A stretch of DNA of 64,000 nt, from positions 590,887 to 654,886 of the forward strand of contig NC_052356.1 of NCBI RefSeq assembly GCF_009727055.1. Direction: 5' to 3'. Under the pieces are notes generated by a model. It saw nothing but the letters and a program-made list of their open reading frames with translations, searched no databases and had not been told where the DNA came from. The stretch is from Benincasa hispida (lineage: Eukaryota > Streptophyta > Magnoliopsida > Cucurbitales > Cucurbitaceae). Position numbers and translations under genes: made by a program. This document shows positions 12,306 through 24,157 of this stretch, in pieces; position 1 is the stretch's first letter, and each line of letters begins with the position of its first letter.

Positions 12306-13725
12306 ATGGCAGTAGAGAAGTACACAATTGAAAAGTTCACTGAAAATATGACAAAGCCATGAATGTAAACACTAAGGATAAGAGAGATTGGGTGATTGAT
12401 CCAGGTTGTACCTTTCACATGACTTCTAATAAGAATGGTTTATATCCTATAATCAATGGGATGGAGGCTCAGTGTTTATGGAAAATAATCAGGAGTGTAA
12501 AGTTGTGGGAATAGGGAATGTCATGCTTAAAATTGCAAGACAATAGAGAAATAATACTGAAGACTGTGAGGTCCCTCTAGGACTCCGTCATTTAATGGCT
12601 CTAGATATTTTTTGTCCATGATTGATGACTACTAACAAAAGGTGTGGACTTGCATACTTAAATTAAAGGACCAGACCTTTGAAAAATTTAAAGATTGAAA
12701 GTTGAAGCTTGAGAATCAAACTGATAGAAAGGTGAAGCATCTTAGAAAAAATAATGGGCTAGAGTTTCTCGGAGGATCTTTCAATCAATTTTGTATAGAA
12801 AATGGGATTACTCATTACCAGATAGAACTACTCCTTACATGCTACAACAGAATGGTGTATCTGAATGGATGAATAGGACCATCATGGAAAAGGTAAGATG
12901 TATGCTATCTAAAGCTAACTTATCCTACACCTTTTGTGCTAAAGCAGTAGCCACAACAACTTACACTATCAATAGGAGTCCATGTACTACTATTGATCTT
13001 AAGACCCCTGAAGAAATATGGAGTGGGAAGACATCTGACTTATCTAACTTGAAAGTGGTTGTGTGGCATATGTACATACCAAATTAGGAAAGTTAGAACC
13101 TAGGGCAATGAAATGCATGTTTTTGGATTACCCTGAAGGTTCAAAAGGATTTAAGTTGTGGGACTTCAAATAGAAAAGTACTTGGAGTGGGGATGTTATT
13201 TTTTCAAGAAGATCTTTATATGATTCAAAACAGAGAAACAACTGAGACAGAGAATAAACATGAAGCATCTAGCTCTTTATCTAGGGTGGAGCTATCTGAA
13301 AAGGGGAAAGAAAAGGTTGGGCAAGACCAACAAGATGATGAAGTAAAGGAGATTCATGAAACTAACTCAACCAATGAGTTAGAGTCGCATCAGGCTGAAC
13401 CAATTGGTGAAGATCTTTTTAATTTCACCTTATCCAGAGATAGACAAAGGAGAGAAATCAAACTTCATACGATGTATTCTCAAAACAACTACGCTTCATA
13501 TTCTTTAAGTACTATTGATGATTTTGAATGTGATGAACCTAAATCATATGAAGAAACTACTTACAGTAATGAGAATTCCTCGTGGAGAAAGGCAATAAAA
13601 GACGAGTTTGATTCTTTATATAGGAATCATACATGGGACTTAGTTACTCTACCTCCAAAACAAAAGTTAATTTTTTTTAAATGGGTGTTTAAAAGAAAAT
13701 AGAAAAATCCATTGAAGGAGGATTA
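12306..13725 (+). pseudogene. E1 polyprotein, first part: gag start, protease, integrase, RT start
   Basis: The ATG at 12306 gives MAVEKYTIEKFTENM, a copia gag start, and within about 20 codons the sequence jumps to protease (WVIDPGCTFHMTSN, with the usual DSG changed to DPG), so nearly all of gag is missing. Integrase follows in broken frames: KDQTFEKFKD, NNGLEFLGGSFNQFC, then an open stretch at 12791-13087 with QQNGVSEWMNRTIMEK and LKTPEEIWSGK. The 13187-13702 frame is the linker and the start of RT (SSWRKAIKDEFDSLYRNHTW, then FKWVFKRK). Stops and frameshifts are frequent. Coding resumes at 16370 after the inserted LTR. Confidence 0.82.
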
Positions 13726-14079
13726 TGTGAAACCCGGATTTCCATTTTTCCTACTTAAGCATGTGATTAAGGGAATTAACTAAGTGTAAGTTAAATCCTA
13801 TGTAAAGAGGAAGGAAATTCTAAAGTGTTTGAGTACATTTTCCTTGAGTAGCTTTGAGCTAAGCCTTAATTTTTGAAATTTGGCTAAGTGTAAAGTCAAA
13901 AGGAACCATGCGTTTGGTGTTAACGCATGAGATGAGGCTGAAGCTTAAAAAGGATTAAGCATTGAAGCAAAGGCAACCATGCGTGTGTGAGGTTGAACGC
14001 ATGATTGGTCGAGGAGTTGGTAAGGGGCATTGCCCAAGTTGCTCATGTGTTGAGGATGAGAGTGGAAAGAGCGAGATGT

Positions 14080-14580
14080 TGAGCGTAAGGCACTAGGCGG
14101 GCGATAGTATAGCAATGAGCAATGCTACACGATGAGGTAAGCGATCGTGTAGCAAATGTGCGATGCTACGCAATGAGGTAGGTGATTATGTAGCAAATGT
14201 GAGGAGCTCAGCGATGAGGTAGGCGATCGTGTAACTGCGTGCGACACTAAGCGTTGTGAAGAGAGGCGCTACACGATCGGTCTATATGATAGGCGTTAAG
14301 CACTACATGATCCATGTAAGTGCTAGACGATAAGTGAGAGAGCTAAAAGATAGCACTATACGATAGCATTAAGCGTTGAACGGGTGCTAGACAATGAGCT
14401 TAGACGCTATACGATGCGTGGGCGCTAAGCGATAGACTACACGATGGCGCTATACGATGAGACATTGGTGCTATGCGATGGACGCAAATACTAAACGATT
14501 ACAACGAGATATTTAGTAGACGATGGAGCTAAGCGATGAGTACAAGAACTGTACGATGGACTAAGCGATGGAGCGGTACT
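14080..14580. repeat. Array of GCTA(A/C)ACGAT(CG)-type motifs
   Basis: Irregularly spaced copies of words such as CGATCGTGTAGC, CTACACGAT and GCTAAGCGATG, many self-complementary, fill this 500-bp part of the solo LTR. Similar arrays lie at 20240-20720, 27370-27970, 39740-39850 and 45300-45970. Confidence 0.7.
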
Positions 14581-15557
14581 GAGGCTTGCATTACGCAAGG
14601 CTGATGAGCTCATCCGGACAAATGGTTGTGCCAAGAAAAGGTTGAACTTGAGTTAGTAGAAGCTGGATGAATTAAGTTTCATGCAAAGGAAGTCTTATGC
14701 ATGAGGAAGACAACACAAGTAGGTGTGTGGCATGATATTAGGTGAATTTCAAGGGAGTAGGTGGTGGCAAAACATGGTACAAACACTTCAAGAATAGGAG
14801 GTGTCATCCATTAGAAGACTTAAAAGATGAAAAAGATCATTTCTTTTAGCCTATAAATACCATCACAAGATGTCTCTTCAATTCATAAGCTAAATCCTCT
14901 TGAAAGAATATAAGGAAGAGTGTTAGAAGGTAGATTTATAGAAGATCATACGCTGATCATGAAGGCCGTGCGTTGGGAGTCAGATCATGCATTGGTCATG
15001 AAGTTCCAAGAGGAGGAGATGTTGTCGAACAGTGAAGTATGGAAGTAGCATCAACTTGGGACGAGGATTTCTCCCAGAATACTCGTGTGTTTGGAGTGAT
15101 TCTAAAGCCATCTGAAAGCTCTAAGAGTCTAGTATTCATGGTAGGGCTGCCAAAGAAGAAGCTCCAAGGAATCGAGCTGGAGAGTGAAGAAAAGACAGAA
15201 GAGTTGAGCTGTCGGTTAACCTTAGACCAGTCTTGATGTTTTAATGATTCCGGTCAAACCACGAAAAGTTCTGAGCTAAGATTTTAAGGTAAGCTTCCTG
15301 AGAAATTTTAGAGCATGTTTGTAGGAGGAAGTATCTCAAGATAAGGCCTAGAACTATGAGTAATCTGAGCTCTAATTTGAATATGGATCTTAGGATTCAA
15401 AAGGAAGCCCGAGGTGATCAAGAAACTTCTAGAAAGAAATGTTCCTACCTTACCAAGGTGAGTGGTACTTTCCTTTATGTCTTAAGCATATCTTTTAGAG
15501 TATATGTATATGCTTATGTTATGAATGAGAAATTAGCATGAGAATGAGAATATGTGA

Positions 15558-15720
15558 ATGGGATGATCAGGGGGACAATAGACCTTGTTCCTGAGCCCGA
15601 GAGCAGAATCTCATGGGATGGTCAGGGGATCGAGAGGTCTAGTTCCTGAACTTGTGAGAGGAAACTCGTACGGGATGGTTAGAGGGTCGACCGGCCTAGC
15701 TTTTGAGCCCATAAGTAGGA
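15558..15720 (+). repeat. About 3 tandem units of roughly 55 bp
   Basis: Units share GGGATGGTCAGGGG...CTAGTTCCTGA with moderate divergence; part of the solo LTR. Confidence 0.6.
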
Positions 15721-15773
15721 AGCTATGTACATAAGGAGATATAGAAAACGCAAGAGAGTAAGCGTTTATGACT

Positions 15774-15955
15774 AGTATCAGTTTAACTATCTACCTCGTG
15801 TGTAGGTAGAGTTTGAGAACAGACTCATTATGAGTAGTATCAGTTTAACTATCTACCGTGCGTGTAGGTAGATTTTGAGAACAGGCTCATTTTGAGTAAT
15901 ATCAGTTTAACTATTTATCGTGCGTGTAGGTAGAGTTAAAATCAGACTCATTCAA
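15774..15955 (+). repeat. About 3 tandem units of 62 bp
   Basis: AGTATCAGTTTAACTATC recurs at 15774, 15836 and 15898 (last two slightly changed), each followed by GTGTAGGTAGA and ACTCATT. The period is 62 bases. Confidence 0.75.
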
Positions 15956-16369
15956 AGTGGAGGTTTGAGTATTAACCTTGTATTTATGATATGCTTGTTA
16001 TTATGAGTTGAAATAGACTCTAGAAGTTGCTTACCACTCACTGAGTTTTATGAAGCTCATTATGTTATTTCATGTTTTTCTTCCCAAGTAGCGAAAGGTG
16101 AGGATTTCCAGGATGCTGCTAAGTTCAAGGTCGGCCACAAGCCACAGTCAGACTTTCGGGGTTTTAAGAGTTATTGTTATAAACTTTGTAGTTAAGTCTT
16201 AGAGTTGTATAAGCATTACATTGTTGTAATAAAATGGGTCTACTCAATCAATTGTTGTTATCTCCTTGACTTAAAGTTTATTGAGTGTAGGTATCACAAG
16301 AGAGTGGTATCTACAGTCCCTCACACCTTTCCTCGGGCTCAGGAGGTCGGCTCGGGGCGGGGTGTGACA

Positions 16370-17590
16370 CATTAAAATTTAAAGTAAGGCTAGTAGTAAA
16401 GGGTTTCACACAGACAGAAGGGATAGAGACTACAAAGAAATCTTCTCACCTATAGTGAAACATACATCAATTCAAATTCTTCTAGGTGTTGTTGCTTGTA
16501 AAGGCCTAGAACTCGAACAGATGAATGTAAGCAGCCTGAAGGAAGTGAAGATCCTAAAGGTAAAGATCTAGTCTACAAACTAAATAAGTCCTTGTATGGA
16601 CTTAAACAGTCACCTAGGTGTTGATACAGGAGATTTGATGAGTCTATCACTGGAATCAACTTCAAAAGAAGTAAATTTGATCCATGCATTTACTCGAGAG
16701 AGATTTTCAATGTTGAAAAGATCTATCTTCTATTATATGTAGATGATATGCTGCTCGCAGGGAAGGACGTCAAAGAACTAAAAAAAGTCAAGAAGTTACT
16801 ATCTAAAGAGTTTGAAATTCAAGACCTAGGGGCAGCAATTAAAATCCTAGGAATGGAAATCACAAGAATCATGAACTTAGGTGAACTATAAGTTTGCCAA
16901 AGTGATTATGCTAGAAAGATATTAAAGAGGTTTAACATGTCTGAATCTAAGATAGTCTCTACACCCTTTGCTCAACATTTTAAACTCTCAGCATTGGATT
17001 CTCCTAAAGACAATGGAAAAACTCAAAGAATGGAAAGAGTGCCTTATTCTAATGCTACTGGGAGTCTCATGTATATAATGGTTTGTACAAGACCTGATCT
17101 AGCACATTGCTCTAGCCTAGTGAATAGTTATATGGGAAATCCTAGAAAGAATCACTGGGAGGCTACTAAATGGGTCTTTCGGTACCTAGATGGATCAATA
17201 AGTAGAGGACTACTATATAAACATCCTATATCAACACAATTAGAGTTATATGGGTATGTGAACTTTGACTATGCTAGAGAACTTGATAAGAGAAGATCAT
17301 TGACTCGCTTTACATTTGTATTTGGAGGAAATATATTTTCTAGAAATCTAATCTACAATCAGTAGTGGCATTGTCAACAACAGAAGCAGAGTTCATAGCA
17401 GTGACAAAAGCAATTAAAGAAGCTATTTGGCTTAAAGTTATACTATAAGATTTGGGTTTCAATCAACAAACAGTGAATGTATTTTGTGATAATCAAAGTG
17501 CAATTCACTTGACTAGAAACCAGCAATTCCATAAATGGGCAAAGCACGGAGATGTAAAATTACAGTTCATCAGAGAGATAGTAACTGAGT
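16370..17590 (+). pseudogene. E1 polyprotein, second part: RT and RNase H
   Basis: Continues the RT cut at 13725: VRLVVKGFTQTEG, LVYKLNKSLYGLKQSPRCW, then the catalytic YVDDMLLAG at 16736 (YVDD intact). An open frame at 16937-17365 holds the RT end and RNase H (VPYSNATGSLMYIMVCTRPD, EATKWVFRYLDGS). After a frameshift, RNase H ends with TTEAEFIAVTKAIKEAIWL and VFCDNQSAIHL. Stops lie after KGFTQTEG, after PRCW and in the palm. Non-functional. Confidence 0.85.
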
Positions 17591-17944
17591 TGTGAGAGAG
17601 AGAAGAACCTGATTATGCTTTGTAATGGTTGCTTCTTAATTTTGATCTTGAATAAAGACGTCAATGATTGTTCTCTGGAGTGGATGTAGGCATAATAAGC
17701 CGAACCACCATATATCAAGTGTTTCTCTTCTACTTTCCTTAATCTTCCTACTTCTTTACTCAAATTTTGTCTCCATTGATCTGTTGTGAGTGAATAGAAA
17801 GATCAAAAAATTTTAGAGAGAATTCGTATATTGTTCGAAAGAGCAAAAAAGAAAGACAGTCATATTCAATTCTTGTATTACCTTTTACTTGAAGCTGTAG
17901 TGTGAAAATTGTGTTGTAGGACATGTAGTTGTTTTTTCTTCACA
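17591..17944 (+). repeat. 3' LTR of E1
   Basis: Paired with 11917-12272; starts TGTGAGAGAGAGAAG and ends CTTCACA. Confidence 0.75.
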
Positions 17945-19010
17945 ATTATTGTCTTATTTTTATTTCACCTCAATTATTTGAGTATTACTTTTTCTTCTCT
18001 TTTAATTTCCTTTGCTCTTTCTATTACCTTGATATTGCCATCTAATTTTCTTGATTACATTCTATTTTTATCATCTACTTAGTAGTTTCTGATATTGTCA
18101 TCTAATTTCTGATATTATCGTCTAATTTCTTTTTTATTGTCATCTGATTACATTTTATTTTTTATCTCACATTCAGCGGTTTTTTATATTATCATTTGAT
18201 TAACATCTGATTATCTCTATTTATTGTCACATAGTTAGTATTTTTAATATTGTCATCTAGTTGTCTATTAATTATCATCTGAGATTGACTTATTGGATAT
18301 AGTATCACTTAGCAATCTATCAAAATTGTGTATATAACATATTGGGTATAATATTAGCAATCACTTATTGAATATCAGTTGACAACCTATCACAATGATA
18401 TTAAGTAGTTTGTGAGGGAAGATCATGATACCAACCATGAAATTAAAAGCATTAGCTGGTTCGAAAAGCAACAAAGTATATATTTTTGCGATTAATGTTT
18501 ATTTATTGTTGATATATCATTGATATATTAAAAAAAATACACTGTTGTACTCACATGAACAAATTAACAAAAATAGCTTTGATATTCACAATATGATTGT
18601 TTAAACAGGTGCAAATTTAAATGTTCTTCTATTATGATCCACACATTTATAATGACTACACTTTGTGCCGCTTTGCCAATTCACCGATTGAAGGAATCCT
18701 TTGCTTCAAAGATCTTCCTACTTGAAACGAAATAATCGGAGGCAATATAGTATCATTCACCTCTACAATACAGGTAATAAAAACAATCAGATAGCAATCA
18801 AATAGAAATTACAAAGTACATAATAACTAATGAAAATCAAATGACAATCAACAAACAATCAAATAGCAATCATATATCAATCATATGACAATCAAATAAA
18901 AATCACAAAGTACTTAATATCTAATGAAATCCATACATCAATCAGATAACACTCATGTAACAATCAAATAGAATCCATAAAATACTTAATATCTAGTGGA
19001 AATCATATAA
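17945..19010. other. AT-rich sequence with scattered (T)GTCATCT / AATCAAATAG words, no gene
   Basis: From 17990 to 18300 the plus strand is rich in ATTGTCATCTAATT and TCTGATTA words. From 18780 to 19000 it is rich in AATCAAATAG, CAATCATAT and AATCAGATAG, which are close to the reverse complement of the first. No coding frame is seen. Confidence 0.5.
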
Positions 19011-19152
19011 CAATCATATAGAAATTAGATAGCAATCACATGGCAATCTGATAAAAATCAGACAGAAATCAAATATCAATCATATAGAAATTAGATAGCA
19101 ATCACATGGCAATCCGATAAAAATCAAACAAAAATCAAATATCAATCATATA
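19011..19152 (+). repeat. Two 66-bp tandem units plus a partial third
   Basis: CAATCATATAGAAATTAG starts units at 19011 and 19077; the two differ at only a few bases, and the first 10 bases of a third unit follow at 19143. Confidence 0.8.
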
Positions 19153-20239
19153 ATCGATTCTCATTGCTTAAACCATTTCCTCGTGCTTATATTTCCCAAT
19201 TTAATTTTCTCATCTTCTCGCTTTCCTCCTCTTTGTTCCTCAATACCCTCGTCATCCCAAATTCTGTTCCTCCAAAATCCTCCCGTTTATCGAAGGAGGT
19301 TATACGCTAGTGTTGTCACTAACAAGATTATACTTGTGAAACACCCTTTTAACAATAATTCCCTTCCCCCTCTCCACCTAAATAGTTGAGCTTCATCAAG
19401 TTAAAAATGAATAACCAATTAGGCAATCAATTTTATAGCACAAGATGATAGAAAAACTAAAGAAGGTAAATTTCCTGCTGAAGAAAAGATGAAAAAGTTC
19501 CCCAAGCCGAGTTAAACAAAGACTTCATGGAAAATAGAACAAAATCAACGAGAAAACTTTCAAGCAAGCATATAATGAATACCTCATTGCTCAATGAATT
19601 CAAAACTATCGTGAAGGAAATAAGCAAATACGACGTTGACAAACTTAGTTGAAAATTCAGAACATGCTAACAAATTCAGAACGACTTATTTATTCAGATT
19701 AAAGAGTGTGAAATATAGGACCGAAATAACTTTCTAAATACTTCATAACACTTTTAAATCACTTCGAAAGTCATTTCAAATAGGCCATAATACTCATAGG
19801 TACTCTAAACTTCCTAATCAATTCCTGAAGTATAAGCAAATCGTTAGTTAATTTCCCTACAAGAGAGCATCCAAGACTATCACAACTCTCAAACAACATA
19901 TGGTCAATCACAAATGAACTCAAACAGGAATAGAACTGCCATTCAATGAAATTCAATTGCCTGAATAGAAAAGACACAAGCCTCTAAAATGAAAGCAATT
20001 AGGTTGGTTCAACTGATCAGAAGATAACGTCAAATGGAGACCCACACCACAAGCAAACATTTCGGTCTTCCTTAATATCATAATAAACGCAGACTCTACA
20101 AATGGAATTTGTAAAAATGGCATCCGTGACAGCAACGAAAACAAGTGAATACAAACTGTAAAACTGAGAGATCGACTTCAAGAAATCTCCAACTGATAAA
20201 ATTGAAACTGATATCAAATCGAAATCGCCTCATTTTGTG
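19153..20239. other. Unassigned sequence, no gene recognised
   Basis: Only short frames (under 70 codons) without domains, start context or compositional support. It could contain host non-coding DNA or an old unrecognised repeat. Confidence 0.35.
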
Positions 20240-22598
20240 AATCATGGTGATCATTTAGATTCAGAGCTAAGTGATTGTATAAACGAAGTGCTAAGCGATG
20301 CGTTGAAGTTTCTATGCGATGGAACTAAACAAATCGCTTACATACGATGCTGAATGACGCGATGATGTTCTATATGATGGAGCTAAGCAAACGTTTAGCT
20401 ACACGGCGAATACTGAACGATGACATGCAGTGCTAGACGATTGTGTTAAGCAATCGTTTGGTTCTATACGATAGAACTAAGCGATAGTGATGAAGAGCTA
20501 TATGATAGCCTTGAGCGATTGCTTACTTCGATCGTTTATCTTTGATCAAGAGCTAAATGATGCGTCGAGTTGCTATGCGATAGCACTACGTGATTGTTTA
20601 CCTCTATGCAGGAGCTAGGCGATGCATTGAATGCTATGTGATGGCGTTAAACGATTGTTTACCTTTTCGCACGCTAAACGATTAAGCATTTACTAAACGA
20701 TGAGACTTAGCGAGATGTTGAACATGTGCAAGGGATGCCGATTCGACCGGTTCTCTTGTGGTCTTTTCCGGTTCAGCTTTGAGTGATTCTTGGCTGGTTC
20801 GGTTCAGACTTGGCTGGTTCGGTTTAGACGGTTCGGGTCTGGTTCAAGCTACTTGAGTTCGTTTTGGAGCGATTTGAGTGGTCCGGGAGCAGTCTGGAAG
20901 CTGTTTTGTAATAATTAGGTTTTGTTTGCTTGTTTTTTCAAAACTAAAACCATATCAGTCTGTGTTTAATTATTTATGCATTTGATGTATGTTATAATTA
21001 AATAAATCTTGTATGTGCATATAGTATGCCATTTAGATTTAAAATCCCACCATAGGAAGCATGTGACATGCATTGAAAGTATGTTATAATTACTATAATA
21101 TATAGTATGCATGTTAGGGTTTCTTGTATTTAATATAAATGTTATATTAAATTTGAATGCCTCATGTATGTTGTGGATGTTAAGCATGTCTAAAGTTTTA
21201 TAAGTTATTATAAAATTGGGATAGACATTTAAAATCCATAAACAACGATTGCATGCTCACATAGGTTGATCACCTGTTTTAATTGTTAAAACTTACAAAA
21301 CCTAGGTTACAAACTCAACCGGTATATAATCCTGTCTAAGGCTGAAGGTTCAAAGTTGATGGTTTACGGAACACCTCCTACCTGGGGATTATGGCCGAAT
21401 TATTGAGCGTTGGTAATTGGTTTTATGAGCATACGTGAGTGATGTGAGGTAATAAAATGGTTTATCACCTAGACATCATAGGTTAAAATCCAATTATAAG
21501 AGTTATACTTGGATAAACCACATAGACTTAGGATCGTTTTATTAGCCGAAAAGAACCTAAATATAAATCTACCCAAGATAGAACACTTCAGTGACAGTTT
21601 AATAACTTCTATATGATAGAGTTACTAGAAAACTTCAGTGGGAGATTAATAACATATACGATACATTATTTTTTAGCTCTCACGTCTCTAAGAGTTCACA
21701 ATCCAAGATTTAAGCAGTACTTCATCTCACCCTGGAAGTAACCTCCATTTGGAAAGTATTTTTTAGCTTAAATCTAGATTTTGGTGAATAAGAGCAAGTT
21801 GTTCAAATATAAGTGCCACGTCTCCACATAGTTTATACCGTGAGATACATATGACGCTTCGTGTCACCCTAAGAGTGGCCTCCATTCGGAAAGTGTTTTG
21901 TATGAGTCAATATCAAGGTAAACGGAGGAAGTAGTTCATAGTAAGTGGGTGAAGGATATGTGTCAATATATCCTGCGGTCTCTTCCATTAGTCTGAACCA
22001 TGAGATTCCTATGTTGCGCCTTCTGTTTGCTTTAGGCGGCCCTTTGCTAATCGTTTAGCGACGGCTATCCCCTCAGAAGGCTGTAACATAGGATTCGGAA
22101 CAACACAGGCTTCACTAAAATGAATAAGGTCTTATAGTTCCGTCTTGGATGTTGTCTTCTATTTCGGAGGCAAATTCATACCGTCCTATAGGATCTGAAA
22201 ATGGCAGGTCACACTTACAAGAATTATTAAGTTGTTAGTAAAGATCTTGACCGAAAACGAAAACTAAACAACTATAGGAATAAGAGTTATTCCGGAGACA
22301 ATAGGAATAAGAGTTATTATGGGGATAGCGTTTGGTCAAAATTGTTTGTTTTAGTGAAGGAGTATCTGACTGTCCCACGGTAGCACATATTCTGACTCAC
22401 TAAAATATCGTTGCAAATAAGTAATGGTTATGGGTACATTATTATTTTTTTGCTAAAACTTGACTTTGGATTTAATTACAATTTTCTAATTATAATTTGT
22501 TTGAATCTTATCTAAGCATGTCAAATTCTAGAATACTCGCTTTCGATGTATATAATAGTAAAATCAAATTAACAAACAAATTACTAGCGGTTGATTAT
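20240..22598 (+). mobile_element. Copia leader fragment with possible gag start
   Basis: This is closely similar to the long leader of copia element B (about 45300-47660): first the CGATCG-motif array (20240-20720), then a GGTTCGGTT-rich block, then CAGTCTGTGTTTAATTATTT, CTGTCTAAGGCT and paragraph-like repeats with GAGATTCATATGACGC-type text. No LTR precedes it. An ATG at 22518 may be the gag start (MSNSRILAFDV), cut at 22598 by a gypsy-type LTR. Confidence 0.7.
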
Positions 22599-24075
22599 TG
22601 ATAACGGACAGAAATGCACGTTATCATAGTGCTAAGTTCTTAAACAATGCTGGCTTGCATTGATAAAATGTGTTAGATTGCGTCCAAAAAGCATTAATTT
22701 TATTATATTGCGCCCGCATGCGTTCATCGCATAGGAACAATTGATTTTTATATTTTTGTTCAGAAAATGCATTGATCAAGGCGGAAATTGAGATCATAGG
22801 AAATCATTGATCGAGCGCAGCATTACCGCAAGGCTTTGAAATGATTGTGTTCGCAAACATTTGCCCAAGAAGGATTGCCCAACTTGATCGGTGCAACATG
22901 GTGGGAGCATCTGGGTGAAAGGCATAATTAATCACGATGGGACAGAAAGCTGATGACAGTCAAATCCGAATTAAGGTTGCAGCCGCTAACGAACAAGTAC
23001 ATTCAGCTTTTTGGTGACAAATATTCGGCACATTGGTCAGGAATTAAAGCCATCTCATCTGTACAATCATGAGAGAGAAGTTGCCTTTCACCCTGGAAGT
23101 TCTATAAATACCAAAGGCATCCTTCAGAAAAGGGGTTCAACTGTTAACCAGTTCACCAGTATACGAATTTGAGAGCTCAGCTCGTCTTTGTCCATAGTTT
23201 TCCTTTTTATTTTAAGGCAGAGCAAGGGAAGAGAAGAGACGCCGGAGATCACTCAAGGAAACTTGGGAGAGAACCTTGAGGCGTAGAAGCAGAGAGCGGG
23301 CCGTCTCTCGTAAGAGCGAGATTATCTTTTGAACACGAGTAGAAAAATAGTGTAAAAGCCTGGGCAGCAAGAGATTGCTATCAGGCCCTTTATTCTATAC
23401 TTGCATTGTTATTTTGTACTTCATATTTATATTTATACAATGAAATTCTTATTCTACATCTGTTCACTCTCTTAGCACGCTGAGTAGCTAAACTAGTCGA
23501 ATGGATTGAGAAGAACTAAGCTAACATGACCTAGGAAGTTCATTGCTTGCGATTGTCTTGTTTTATGTTGTGCCCAACACCCCTTTAGAGCTACCCAAGA
23601 AAGAGTCTAAAGAAAGAACCTAATGACTCGAGAGAGCTAGGATAGAATCTGGACTTCAGAGAGCAAGATTAGAACTGCATAAACAAGAGATAGGGATTTA
23701 GAGATAAGCTCTATTTATCAACCTGAATCGTATGCATCCTAGATATGGGAATGATATTATGTGATCGCCTTATTTGTGTGTGTGTCATGTTGTCATCGCA
23801 TAAATAAGAATAGAGGCTTATGTGTAGGTCCTATGGACTTATCGCATATATCGCATGCGTTCTAGCCTTAGAAGTTGTGGCATTCACACCGAGAGGTGGT
23901 TTACTATTGTATGCATGTTGCATGATCGCATAGCATGAACGCATACTAGGAAGTGTTAGCAGAAACTTTTCTCAACCCGTTCACCACATACTCATTGCAT
24001 TTCTCGTTTAATCAACTCTTTTCAAATTCCGTTGCATTTATTGATTTTTCATCATCGACAACAACAACCTCAACA
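22599..24075 (+). mobile_element. Gypsy LTR related to G1, probably solo
   Basis: It begins TGATAACGGACAG, like the G1 LTR start, and has TATAAATA at 23103-23110 with similar surroundings. The 3' end is set tentatively at CTCAACA (24075). ATTAT before and ACTAT after could be a changed 5-bp target duplication. It interrupts the copia leader/gag fragment. The end point is uncertain; the frame at 23953-24207 inside it has no domain. Confidence 0.6.
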
Positions 24076-24157
24076 ACTATTGATTTATTTGGTTACTGCA
24101 AAGTTTTCCCAAAAATTACCAACGCAACCTGTAATACTCTATTTTTTATTCCAATTT

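Larger units (their letters stand above)
13726..16369 (+). mobile_element. Solo Ty3/gypsy LTR (2644 bp) inserted in E1 reverse transcriptase
   Basis: It starts TGTGAAACCCGG and ends GGGGTGTGACA, edges typical of plant chromovirus-type (Tekay/Del-like) LTRs. It is flanked by GATTA (13721-13725) and CATTA (16370-16374), a 5-bp target duplication with one change. Removing it rejoins the RT frame of E1 at the expected motif (KFKVRLVVKGFTQ). It has no internal region, so the two LTRs recombined. It contains three tandem arrays (14080-14580, 15558-15720, 15774-15955). The family name is inferred from the ends only. Confidence 0.8.
11917..17944 (+). mobile_element. Ty1/copia element E1, gag deleted and split by a solo LTR
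   Basis: Two LTRs of about 355 bp (11917-12272 and 17591-17944) share long blocks, for example AATAAAGACGTCAATG and ATAAGCCGAACCAC. The 5' LTR is followed by a TGGTATCAAAAC primer site (tRNA-iMet type). The inside has copia order: gag start, protease, integrase, RT, RNase H. A gypsy solo LTR (13726-16369) interrupts the RT. No target duplication is visible around the LTRs, and the polypurine tract is not clear because RNase H runs almost directly into the 3' LTR. Confidence 0.85.

Noticed and set aside
14080..14580. Possible CRISPR-like or satellite array
   Set aside because: Units are degenerate, irregularly spaced and lie inside a plant LTR; no constant repeat with unique spacers.
11912..17949. 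Target-site duplication for copia E1
   Set aside because: CGAGG before and ATTAT after do not match; the LTR ends may be off by a few bases or the flanks have changed.
19183..20217. Short frames on both strands as a possible host gene
   Set aside because: All are under 70 codons, overlap one another, and show no domain or splice-compatible chain.
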